Source: Gymnorhina tibicen | Taxonomy: Eukaryota > Chordata > Aves > Passeriformes > Artamidae | Assembly (NCBI GenBank): GCA_013399875.1 | Contig: VXAZ01004023.1 | Location: forward strand, 682,282-746,281 | Length of the DNA stretch: 64,000 nt | Direction: 5' to 3' | Shown: piece by piece, positions 56,801-64,000 of the stretch | How the letters are laid out: the number at the start of each line of letters is the position of its first letter | Position numbering within the stretch: position 1 is the first letter of the stretch | Position numbers and translations under genes: made by a program | The notes under the pieces: generated by a model | The model's input: only the letters and a program-made list of their open reading frames with translations | The model's database searches: none | Told to the model about the DNA's origin: nothing

Positions 56801-59800
56801 GTTTTTTGAGGGTTTCCTTGGGTTATTGTAGCAGAAAGAATTAACAAGGAGATAAGATTTGTAGATCACTATACTTCATTCCTCTCCACCCATATAGAAA
56901 TTTTAAAAAATGTGTTTTCTGAGGAAATGTGAAAGATTTAATTATGCTTAATCTAGAAAAGAACATTTTTACTGTAGTTAGTGATACACTTTTCTCCATG
57001 ACCTTGAAAAGGCAAAAAAAAAAATCAATGTAATTAACTGGAAAGAGAAACTAGATTAGTTGTCAGACAAAATGTTCAATCCCTACAGGTTGCTATGGAA
57101 AAGCACAGCTGTTGTATAATCTCCTGCTTGGATATAGCAGGGTTCCCCTAAATTTCACAAAGTATGGGTCCAGGACAGCAGGAGTGCATGTGTGGTAGCT
57201 TGCACCACAGATAGAAATAAAATAAGGGACATCTCTGAGAAAGAAAATGGTTTTTAAGTATTTAGAGCATGCTATGAATCTGAGACTAAAACAGGACTAA
57301 GTGTCCCCCTTCTGTGCGTAATGAATAGGTAAACTGTATTTGCAGCTTTAATCAGGAATTTATTTTCTGTCTAATGTCATACAAGTAGTGTTGAAAAAAC
57401 AGAAGCAGAGCCTGGATCATTTTCTGCGTATTTACCTGAAATACCTACCTTGTCAGTGGAGAGCATCAGAAACCTTAAGAGCACAATTTGGTTTTCAGAC
57501 AGGGTGATTTGTGCTCTGGAAAGACCAAAGTCTTTTTAAAGAGTTCAGAGACAATCTGGGCTGGTTTGGTTCATAATTTGAGTTGTTCCACTGCAAACCC
57601 CGTTAGATGGAATAAATGTCTGTACTGTCAGTGACCGACAGGAGTACAAAATTTTTTAAAGATTTTAATTTAACTTTACAGGAAAGCCAACTATATTTAA
57701 AAAATAGAAAATATACAGTAGTCTCTTCTACTGAACGTTACAAAATTAGTGAATGGTTGCTAATTTTGCCAGTCATAGAGTTAATTTATCAACATCTCTT
57801 TATAATTTCTCAAACTGAAGTTTTCAAATTGAATACTCCATCTGAAACTGTTTCATCTTCTACAAATTCTCTTTTGCTGTTCCCAAAAGACTGAGATCTT
57901 ATTAATCTAAAATATCGAAAAATGTCACCTTACAAGTAACACAAAAACAAGCTGTTCCTGTAGAGATTGTTTCTCTGGCATTTGCATGAATTGCAGGTAT
58001 ATAGAGACTATGTATCAAGTTTTGCAAAAATTACTGTCTTTTTTTATTAACAGGTTGCCATCACCAAAAGCACCACCCATGAGTGTCCTGCCTGAAGTAG
58101 TCACTGAAGCTTTTGGAGTGGCACTGGTTGGTTATGTAGCCTCACTAGCTCTTGCTCAAGGCTCTGCTAAAAAGTTTAAATACACTGTGGATGACAACCA
58201 GGTAAAGCTCTTTCGCCTTAGTGTCACTGAGCCTTGAAATCACTTCACCATTCGGGGAAAGTATTATAGATGAATGCCCAGTAGGATAAATTATGTTCCA
58301 TATAGCATCCTGATGCCTTCTAGTGTTTAGAGTAACACCCAAATCTTGTTCAAATTCTCTCTACAAAATGCCGTCATTGGTTGAACTGCTCCTTTTGGGG
58401 AAGCTCATCCTTCAGGACAACCTTGTAATGCTACATTCAGTGCAGCATTTGGTTATTAATGCATTTTCCACTGCTCTAAGATGAGACAGCTTCTCCTCTG
58501 GCAGTTGTGCTCTTACAGACAAGCTATGATGTTAAATCAGCCACCAGTTAATGAAACAAAGCAATTGTAAAACAAAACCAGGTACTTATAGCCCCAGGAC
58601 TTATCTGACGTTATAAGAGGAAATTATTTATACTTATGCAAAGTAGAAGTCTCACCCGAAATGAAGGTTTATTTGTATATAAGAAGCTGGGTGAGTTCAG
58701 AGAGTGCTGCCAAATGTACAGCCATAGGAGCTTTCTGTTCCGAGTTCCACTTTGCAGAGGACATGCTTAAATAAAAGTGGAACATCTCTACACTACCACA
58801 TTGCCTGTCATGGTGGGTGGGTAACTCCAAGCCAGCTGGAAATCCATGGAGATGATAATTCAAGCACTGTGGTAAGAAAGGCTCAATTTCAGATAACTGG
58901 CACTAGTACTGTGTGCTGAAAATGCTGCCTCCACCTTTCTGTTGAGTGGTTTGGGATAAATGACATAGGGTTGAATGAAGAACAGTTGTTTTGCAGCTGG
59001 AGGTCTATTTGGACACCCTATCTAGGCAGGTTGGTCTTGCTACATCTGTTCCTATCCTTTACAATTCTTATGTCATTGGAAAACACAGTGGGAACATTCC
59101 TTGTCTATTCAGGCTCTAAAATATTTCTCAGTTTGAATACATTGGGCCATGAATTTCTGTTGATGCTTCAGAGCCATGTTTCTAGGGAACAGAGGGAGAA
59201 TGCTTTGAGCTTAGCGCAGGTCAGACTCTAGGGTGACATGCTGCTATGTTTCAAGGCAGTCCATGGAACACAGCAACCTGTAGATCTTTCTGCGCCTTTG
59301 GAAGTCTTGTAGCTTACACAGCTTCATTACTGAAGTCTTGGAAACTCTGTGTAGATCTGCATTGAATAACAGAGCAAGAGAGCAAAACCTCCATGAGAGG
59401 AGAGCAGTGAGGAGGTGTGGCTGTACTGCCTTCAGGGGCCAGGCACAGTGCTTGGCATGGGGGCTTGTGGGTGTGAGGCTGCCAGGCCAGCTTTAAGGGG
59501 ATGCTGTTCTATGCTGTGAAGGTAAACTCATGAGCTGGTGTTTTCCTGGCTGGATACAGCACCATTTGTGTCCTAAGCACTCTGAGGTCTTTTCCTACAC
59601 GTTTTGCTCAGCAAACCAATATACTGCAAGTCTGTGATGCTGAGTGGCCACGTTGGAACACTTCCTTAGTAAACACTGTTCTTCTTAGGCTGCACATACA
59701 AGGTGGCTTCTCCACTTTTTCTTCTATGAATCTTTGTTCAGACATGTCTGCATTTTGACTGTGAACAAACACCAATACACTTGTGATGAAAGACAGCATG

Positions 59801-62800
59801 CATATAGTGTGGCTACCACACTTCACTTTCACTGAAACGTGCTCCAAAAGAAGAGAAATCAGTGGCTGTCTTTTTCCAGTGAGTCATAAACCAGAACGAT
59901 CTGGACAATTTCCATATACCAGTACCTGGGGCTCTGGCCAGTTAAAAAACAGACATGGATCAATACATAAATATTTTGGTTGAAGTTCATCTTCAAAACT
60001 TAGCAATAGCATTTATTCTGTGAACAAAATGCCCCTCCTGCTTTTGATGAATCTGGTTCAACAGCTTTATCATTCAAATTAGTTGTGAGAAGATCTATTC
60101 TGTTGGGAAACCCTTTGTCATGTACCTGTGGGATTTCTTTTCCCTCAAAAATGTGTCCATCCTTTATCATTGTTAATATTTACATAGAGGACTCCTTTGT
60201 TGGCAAGAGGCATTGAAATGACAGAACAATAGGAAAAAAACATCTTCTATTTAATGACTTTGCAGGAATTTTTGGCTCATGGCCTCAGCAACGTGATTCC
60301 TTCATTTTTCTTTTGCATACCAAGTGCTGCAGCGATGGGACGGACGGCACTTTTATACAGTACGGGCTCCAAAACACAGGTAACGGCCTAGACTGAAGTG
60401 CATCGCAGAGCTAAAGCTGTGATACCGCTCACTGGAATTTGTACTGATTTATCCATTGTATTTCCCTGGTCTCCCTTTCCCCCTGTCCTGGGAATGACTG
60501 CCCTGTCATTTTTAACAATCTGCATTAAATTGCACTCAGTCAGCCATGTTTTCCTAGGAAAGATAATGGTTCCACTTACTACTTTTTACCTGTTTCATTC
60601 AATATAAACTGTGAGGTCTGTGCCAGCCAGGAAGTTAGGAGTTGTGTTTTCAGGCTGCGGAAAACGACATAAAAGCCCTTTCAGTTTATGTGAATTTGTC
60701 AGCATTGTAACGAAAGTGCCCTCTAATGGTGTTTAATGGATTTAATGGTAGTCTAAACTTCTAAACTGAAGTTTTAGGAAAAAATCACATTTAATTTAGT
60801 GCTTCTGTCTGATTTCCAAAATGAAATGAAAGTGACCTTTAGAGCTGTTTGTTAAAAACCACAAGTAGTCTCCCAGCTTCTGCCTTGTGACATGGTGTAC
60901 TTGTCCTGTCCCTCAGTGTACACTGAGCCCACAGAGATGACATTTAGATTTCTGAGGATTTTTTTCGGCTATTTCCTGCTGTAGGAAACTAAACCCACAA
61001 GTTCTAATTACAGTCGCTCAGGAAAGAGCGACTGTAATTGCTGAAGATGATAATTGTCATTTAACTGTGACCCTGTCAGCCTGTCATCTGTCCGAATTGT
61101 GCTTGTGGACAAGAAAGGTGGCAAACCACCTGGGGCACCCCCACAGCCTTACCTCTTCCTCTGAAACTCAAGGGCCCTTCAGTGGCAATCCGCCACATAA
61201 ATGCTATGTCCTTCGGAGTCCGTTGCTATTCTCCCAGGTAACAAGTGACAGAACAAGAGGAAACACCAACAAGTTGAGCCAGGGAAGGTTCAGATTAGAG
61301 ATCAGGAAATTTTTTTTCACAGAAAGGGTTTTAAAGCATTGGAACAGATTGCCCAGAGTAATGGCAGAGTCACCACCCTGGGAAGTTTTCAAAAATTGTG
61401 TAAATATGGCACTTGAGGACATGGTTTAATGGTGAACATGGTGGTGGTGCTGGGCTGATGGTTGGAATTGATGACCTTAAAGGTCTCTTCTAACCTTAAA
61501 AATTCTATGATTCAGTGATTCTATTGTCATTTTATAGCTGTTGCTCTTGCCTGTATAAAGGACATTAGCTGCAAGGAAAAGGTTCACGAGGTACAAGAGT
61601 AAGTGCAATCCATAGGTACTGTTTCTCCTCAACCATGTCTTGCAATTATTTCTCATGCAGATGCCACAATATTAAGGAATTATACAGGGCATTACTTCAA
61701 TACTCTACATGTTAAATATTTGCTAATTAGCCTACAGAGTACTCTAAACTCACTTAATCATAATGAATAACCTAACCTGTAATAATCTTAAAACGTATTT
61801 ATATGCAAATATTTTAGCTACCACTTGGCTATTAGTTATTTAATATTTTAGTTGAATTTGATGTCATACCATGTGCCATCATCCTCACAGACATTCTCTT
61901 CTGTAACCGTTCAATGTACTGATTGTACAATTTGCAGTTGTACTGTATCATTTTGTACTGGCACTTGCATGGAAGATTCAAGGTAACCTCCAGACCTATA
62001 ATGTGAAGGCATATAGGGTATTTGAGCACTTTGGTACATGTAGGCAAAGACCCTGATAAAAGATTATTCAATACATGAAATGGAAAAAGAAACCACTATA
62101 ATTTGATTTCAAGATAGCAAACACACGGTAAAAGTCTGCTTGGTTTATCCACTGGTTTCACAGTATAGCAGTGCCTGTGTCTAAAAGTCAGAGTATGGCT
62201 GAGTTAGCACTATGAGAGTATTTTAACAGGTATAACAATCTCTCCCCTGCCTTCTTGGAAAGCAACACATCAGCTTAATCCTCTCCTTTGTGGCTGTCTA
62301 GGCCGAATGAAGACACTAAAAGATCACTTATAAATATTGGTCGGGTCATAGGCAAAAAGAAGCCTTGCTGTAATTACATAGGAGGAAGTCAGTTTGGCAT
62401 AGGGCATGGAAGAAATGCAGAGAGCCTTTCAGGGGCACAGAGCAGCCCTTTTTTCTCAAATGGCTATACCTGGGTTGCAGTTTTGTCACTTGTTCCACAG
62501 TGATATATTTTCCTGGGAGAAAACAGAAGTGAAGAACTTTATCATGGACTAGAAGTGTCCTTCAAATAGAATCAACACTTTTTTTTCTTGCTCTTCATGA
62601 AGGCAGAAAGAGGGAAAAGTTCCTTGTGACTTTACCGGCAGATTTTCTGTCCCTTTTTCTGTAAACACTCTGTCTATCCTTCTTGATGATATTTTTAAGT
62701 ACACCATGACTTTAATTTTCTAGTGTTTTAACAACTTGTCTGGTTTTGTTTTTAACAACTTGTCTCTTAAAATGAAACCTAATTATTTTAGTAAAGAAAC

Positions 62801-63708
62801 ATATTATCAATATAAAAATAAAGTGAGCATCTGTCTACTTATCGTCAAAAACCTTCTGTGAATCTGAACTGTATATTTATAAGACCAGAAGTACTCAGTG
62901 AGCACTCAGAGTGGAATAGGACAGTGAAATTTTACTGTAGTTTTCCATCAGATTAATACCATAAATACTGTGAAGAAACATATAATTATTACACCATCTA
63001 TTTTTATGAATTTATATTACTTGCATTAATTATAATCTTTCATATACTATTTTTAATTGTGCCTACATTTTCTTAAGTAAATACACTGATATTAACGTGA
63101 AATTGTTAGTGGTTTCTGGTTTAAAAAGAGTTTTCTTTCAGTTTTAATCCCAACAAAAGAAGTTAGAAGTCTTCTCTTGTGGAAAAAATGATAGTACACA
63201 TAACTCTTGCTTAGTGCTATGACAAATCTGTTATTTAGTACAACATAGGGTGCATGGCTACAAATAAGTTGCAGAATGACAGTGGGTACTGAGAAACTTC
63301 TGGGATGAGATATTGCACACACACTTTCCATTTAATAACCAAGTGTGTAAGTGATGCTCTGATCTATATCAGTGGGCTGGCAGCAGGGCCAAGCACAGAT
63401 ATTGAGATCTTTCACTATGTTTTCACTGTAGTTGATTAAAGGTAATAATCATAGATCAAAATTGAAATGATATGCATCTGCAATCCACAGATACATTAAT
63501 AGCTAACACCTTCAACATCTGATTCTTGACTTTGTCTACAATATCTTCTAATTTCTCCTTTTCACAATTTCTTTTGTTGTTTTTGTTGTTGTTAGACTGA
63601 ATGATCTGCAATTCTTGTTTATTGTTTTAGGTGGCTTGCCTTATCTCTTGTGTATTAATTCTTGTGGTGATCTATGCAATTGGACCTCTGCTCTACTGGC
63701 TTCCTATG
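20626..63708 (+). CDS. SLC26A7: SLC26A7 anion exchanger (SLC26/SulP family), 5' 405 codons in nine exons, 3' part outside window
   Basis: Seen: nine exons join to 1215 nt (405 codons) with no stop and consistent phases. The start ATG has A at -3 and an in-frame TGA 11 codons upstream (20593). The product begins MTGAKRKRS, contains the SulP-type stretch [19 protein letters not shown] (residues 75-93) and [18 protein letters not shown] (362-379), and ends in GPLLYWLPM. Two N-glycosylation sequons (N124, N129) lie in a loop after the third predicted helix. Known: SLC26A7 is a Cl-/HCO3- exchanger or Cl- channel of kidney intercalated cells, gastric parietal cells and thyroid follicular cells, where its loss causes hypothyroidism in mammals; the human protein is about 656 residues. 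Inferred: this is the bird orthologue, cut at the right edge before the last membrane segments and the STAS domain. The N-terminus and membrane core match human SLC26A7 closely as I remember it, better than any other SLC26 paralogue. Confidence 0.97.
24031..24478 (+). mobile_element. CR1 LINE 3' portion, about 450 bp
   Basis: It runs from the AAAGGAGGGTAACAAGGATG block through GTTCAGCCTGGAGAAGAGG, GACCTCAACATCCTCATGAG and CACTGGAACAGGCTCCCCAG to GATCCCTTCCAACTCAGC and TTCTGTGATTCTGTG. This is the longest well-kept CR1 in the window. Short open frames inside it on both strands belong to the repeat. Confidence 0.95.
24530..24672 (+). mobile_element. 3' part of an ERVL-like LTR
   Basis: Phrases such as AAGTTCTCTCACTTTTGC, TTCTGATTGTCTCCCCCATCC and GGAGGAGAAGTGAGTGAGTG, ending GAATCAACCCACCACA, follow the 3' end of the songbird LTR type that also resembles the element at 5443. 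The 5' part is missing or unrecognisable. It lies about 50 bp after a CR1 tail. Confidence 0.7.
26681..26706. repeat. (AAT)n-like simple repeat
   Basis: AATAACAATAATAATAATGA, continuing TAATGA, imperfect. Confidence 0.85.
33903..34013 (+). CDS. SLC26A7: SLC26A7 coding exon 2 (residues 64-100)
   Basis: 111 nt between acceptor ...TTTCTATAG and donor ACAG|gtaagt. It completes Gly64 and encodes [18 protein letters not shown] and the rest of helices 1-2. This is the region of the SulP family signature; the QG(L/M)A(F/Y)A element of helix 1 spans the exon 1-2 junction. It ends one base into Gly101. It is too short and split to show as a long open frame of its own. Confidence 0.97.
36320..37690 (+). 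mobile_element. Old CR1/L3-like LINE remnant, interrupted
   Basis: At 36965-37110 a broken translation still resembles the LINE reverse-transcriptase region: a K.K..LT block, then a [16 protein letters not shown] stretch encoded near 37083. The 3' part has TTTGACAAATTCATGAATGC (37470), then GGAGGCGGAGTACTGGGCAAG and GGGCCACTGGTCTGACATAG (37660), the usual 3' end of older amniote CR1/L3 elements. Open frames at 36351-36557 and 37264-37524 are pieces of it. Frameshifts and stops show it is dead. The left boundary is approximate. Confidence 0.7.
36757..36915 (-). mobile_element. Young CR1 3' end inserted in the older LINE
   Basis: GAATCATAGAATC, AGGGTTGGAAGGAACCTTAAAG, CTAGTTCCAACCCCC, GATCAAGCTGCTCAGAGCCC and GGCCTTGAACACTTCCAGGG form a clean reverse complement of the CR1 3' end. 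It is much less diverged than the LINE sequence on either side. Confidence 0.93.
38249..38421 (+). CDS. SLC26A7: SLC26A7 coding exon 3 (residues 101-158)
   Basis: 173 nt after acceptor TTTTTTACAG. It encodes [18 protein letters not shown], the helix 3 region that lines the anion site in SLC26 structures. A hydrophilic loop with two sequons follows (NFT at 124, NNS at 129), then [20 protein letters not shown] and LGGIIQ. The exon ends in phase 0 at ATTCAG|gttggt, a weak donor. The open frame continues to a stop at about 38550 if the donor is not used. Confidence 0.95.
38422..46035 (+). other. SLC26A7: SLC26A7 intron 3 (about 7.6 kb)
   Basis: Donor gttggt (weak), acceptor ccttttag. It holds a 10-bp hairpin at 39087-39109, an (AAT)n tract at 42687-42700, and T/A homopolymer runs near 42938, 43417 and 44306. 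A 112-codon open frame at 43531-43869 has no recognisable domain. I see no repeat family with confidence. Confidence 0.88.
42687..42700. repeat. (AAT)n simple repeat
   Basis: About five AAT units in intron 3. Confidence 0.85.
46036..46200 (+). CDS. SLC26A7: SLC26A7 coding exon 4 (residues 159-213)
   Basis: 165 nt, phase 0 to phase 0, between acceptor CCTTTTAG and donor TTTCAT|gtgagt. It encodes [40 protein letters not shown] and [14 protein letters not shown]. The [14 protein letters not shown] block is very strongly conserved in SLC26A7 as I remember the mammalian protein. Confidence 0.97.
46960..47830. repeat. GC/CpG-enriched patch, possible old retroviral or other repeat (unidentified)
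   Basis: The stretch carries several CpGs (ACTCACGCACAGGCAGAGACG, GTCTTTCGAGTATCGCAGAC) and a partly repeated GGTC.GGTCAAGG motif near 47730 and 47767. It differs from the AT-rich intron around it. No family could be named and no coding domain was seen. Confidence 0.25.
53857..53885. repeat. (GA)n/(GAAA)n microsatellite
   Basis: AGAGAGAGAGAGAG passes into AAAGAAAGAAAG. It lies at the left edge of the GC-rich patch at 53890-54500. Confidence 0.9.
53890..54500. repeat. GC-rich patch, probable LTR or repeat remnant (unidentified)
   Basis: There is a sudden rise in GC, with G/C runs such as CCCCCTGGGGGAGGGGGCGG and CTCCTCCTCCCCCCTCGGC, beside a purine microsatellite. Overlapping short open frames on both strands (53996-54495) come from composition and carry no domain. 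It ends 200-300 bp before SLC26A7 coding exon 5. Confidence 0.3.
54696..54848 (+). CDS. SLC26A7: SLC26A7 coding exon 5 (residues 214-264)
   Basis: 153 nt, phase 0 to phase 0, between acceptor CACTGTAG and donor CTTTTG|gtaagt. It encodes [20 protein letters not shown], a membrane helix ([17 protein letters not shown]) and the basic segment before VVLPIDLLL. An open frame that begins slightly inside the exon and runs to 55025 is read-through into intron 5. Confidence 0.96.
54849..56407 (+). other. SLC26A7: SLC26A7 intron 5 (about 1.6 kb)
   Basis: Donor gtaagt, acceptor tcaatag. Its main feature is the three-copy 107-bp array at 55348-55668, about 740 bp before exon 6. The rest is unremarkable. 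Confidence 0.92.
55348..55668. repeat. 107-bp tandem array, three identical copies
   Basis: The unit begins TTGTAGTCAAATGATTGGCA and recurs at 55348, 55455 and 55562. All three copies read the same base for base, and two further bases (TT) of a fourth follow. The array covers 321 bp. Confidence 0.97.
56408..56490 (+). CDS. SLC26A7: SLC26A7 coding exon 6 (residues 265-291)
   Basis: 83 nt between acceptor TCAATAG and donor AAAGG|gtaatg, ending two bases into Gly292. It encodes [20 protein letters not shown] and VVGNIPK, matching the family pattern of a small helix followed by EVVG.IP.G. This exon is too short to be found by open-frame length and was placed by homology and splice phase. Confidence 0.95.
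56491..58053 (+). other. SLC26A7: SLC26A7 intron 6 (about 1.6 kb)
   Basis: Donor gtaatg, acceptor ttattaacag. I see no repeat family or RNA gene. A 92-codon open frame at 57616-57894 is low-complexity intron sequence without a domain. Confidence 0.9.
58054..58201 (+). CDS. SLC26A7: SLC26A7 coding exon 7 (residues 292-341)
   Basis: 148 nt between acceptor TTATTAACAG and donor AACCAG|gtaaag, ending in phase 0. It encodes [20 protein letters not shown] and then the highly conserved helix [20 protein letters not shown], followed by FKYTVDDNQ. The Ala/Gly-rich helix and the following KKF.Y..D.NQEF motif are typical of SLC26 proteins just before the helix 9-10 region. Confidence 0.97.
58202..60265 (+). 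other. SLC26A7: SLC26A7 intron 7 (about 2.1 kb)
   Basis: Donor gtaaag, acceptor actttgcag. Nothing recognised apart from a short GC-richer stretch near 59390-59510. Confidence 0.9.
60266..60379 (+). CDS. SLC26A7: SLC26A7 coding exon 8 (residues 342-379, anion-site helix)
   Basis: 114 nt, phase 0 to phase 0, between acceptor GACTTTGCAG and donor ACACAG|gtaacg. It encodes [20 protein letters not shown] and then [18 protein letters not shown]. In SLC26 structures this half-helix start forms the central anion site. By alignment from memory, Arg367 takes the place of prestin Arg399 and Gly366 that of Ser398, as in mammalian SLC26A7. Confidence 0.97.
61006..61039. repeat. Perfect inverted repeat, 14-bp arms, 6-nt loop
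   Basis: AATTACAGTCGCTC (61006-61019), loop AGGAAA, then GAGCGACTGTAATT (61026-61039). Every arm position pairs. A transcript would form a stable stem-loop. Confidence 0.95.
61240..61524 (+). mobile_element. CR1 LINE 3' end
   Basis: AACAAGTGACAGAACAAGAGG, TTCACAGAAAGGGT, AAGCATTGGAACAGATTGCCC, GATGACCTTAAAGGTCTC and the tail ATTCTATGATTCAGTGATTC follow CR1 order. The last part of a 120-codon open frame (61067-61429) is this repeat. Confidence 0.93.
63631..63708 (+). CDS. SLC26A7: SLC26A7 coding exon 9 (residues 380-405), last exon in window
   Basis: 78 nt between acceptor TTGTTTTAG and donor CCTATG|gtatgg. It encodes [20 protein letters not shown] and LYWLPM, a membrane helix that follows directly on exon 8. 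The next expected segment (CVLASIIVVGLKG-like) is not in the remaining 292 bases, so the gene continues off the right edge. Confidence 0.96.
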
Positions 63709-64000
63709 GTATGGTGCTTATCCTTTTTAAAGACTGAGATGTCAAACATTTTCTAATGACAGTTTCTTTCAGGGGAAGGTAGTGCAACCTCTGAAACAGC
63801 TCTATTTAATTTCAGTGGCTGAAAGAATAGTCAGGGCACTACAAATCTCAAAGTCATAAAATACAGAGGTGACAGCATAAGACATACAGATTTTAGACAT
63901 ATACAGTTACATATATAGGCTATCATTTAAGCTTATAGAAGTGAGTTTCTCTTCTATTTACTATTGGCATGTAGTTTATGAAAAATATACGTCCAGTTTG
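63709..64000 (+). other. SLC26A7: SLC26A7 intron 9, cut by the window edge
   Basis: Donor gtatgg. The remaining 292 bases show no further exon. Confidence 0.85.

Larger units (their letters stand above)
60380..63630 (+). other. SLC26A7: SLC26A7 intron 8 (about 3.3 kb)
   Basis: Donor gtaacg, acceptor ttgttttag. It contains a perfect 14-bp hairpin (61006-61039) and a plus-strand CR1 (61240-61524). Confidence 0.9.

Noticed and set aside
61067..61429. 120-codon open frame as a gene
   Set aside because: Its second half is a CR1 3' end and its first half has no domain.
1..64000. tRNA, rRNA, snoRNA or microRNA genes
   Set aside because: I saw no tRNA A/B boxes with a cloverleaf or any conserved small RNA; the intron hairpins are too short for microRNA precursors.

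Overview
The window is vertebrate nuclear DNA, almost certainly from a bird. It is AT-rich, its genes are split by long GT-AG introns, and it carries several CR1 LINE 3' ends with the typical avian tail built on TTCTATGATTC. It also has a solo LTR that resembles the ERVL-type LTRs I know from songbirds. There is no prokaryotic gene organisation. Of the many short open reading frames, the only ones I can assign to a conserved gene overlap the exons of a single split gene.

That gene is SLC26A7, on the + strand. It encodes an anion exchanger/chloride transporter of the SLC26 (sulfate permease, SulP) family. Nine coding exons can be placed to the base: 20626-20815, 33903-34013, 38249-38421, 46036-46200, 54696-54848, 56408-56490, 58054-58201, 60266-60379 and 63631-63708. 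Each is bounded by AG/GT and all phases agree. Joined, they give 1215 nt, or 405 residues, with no stop. This is roughly the first 60% of the protein: the cytoplasmic N-terminus and most of the membrane domain. The remaining membrane segments, the STAS domain and the 3' UTR lie beyond the right edge. An acceptor at 20516 shows that the start codon sits in a spliced exon, so at least one upstream non-coding exon is expected, but I cannot place it.

Layout: 1-20516 is upstream of the start-codon exon and has no exon I can support; it holds CR1 fragments, a solo LTR, a 4-copy 70-bp tandem array and scattered simple repeats. From 20517 to the right end is SLC26A7, with introns of about 13.1, 4.2, 7.6, 8.5, 1.6, 1.6, 2.1 and 3.3 kb. 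The introns contain further CR1 copies (including a young CR1 inside an older LINE in intron 2), an LTR fragment, a 3-copy 107-bp tandem array in intron 5, and a strong 14-bp hairpin in intron 8.

I found no new multi-gene system. The most useful second looks are the two perfect tandem arrays, the intron 8 hairpin, the weak donor after coding exon 3, the nested LINE, and the unplaced promoter and first exon. Exon calls rest on reading the sequence against the family from memory; repeat family names are by recognition, without a library search.
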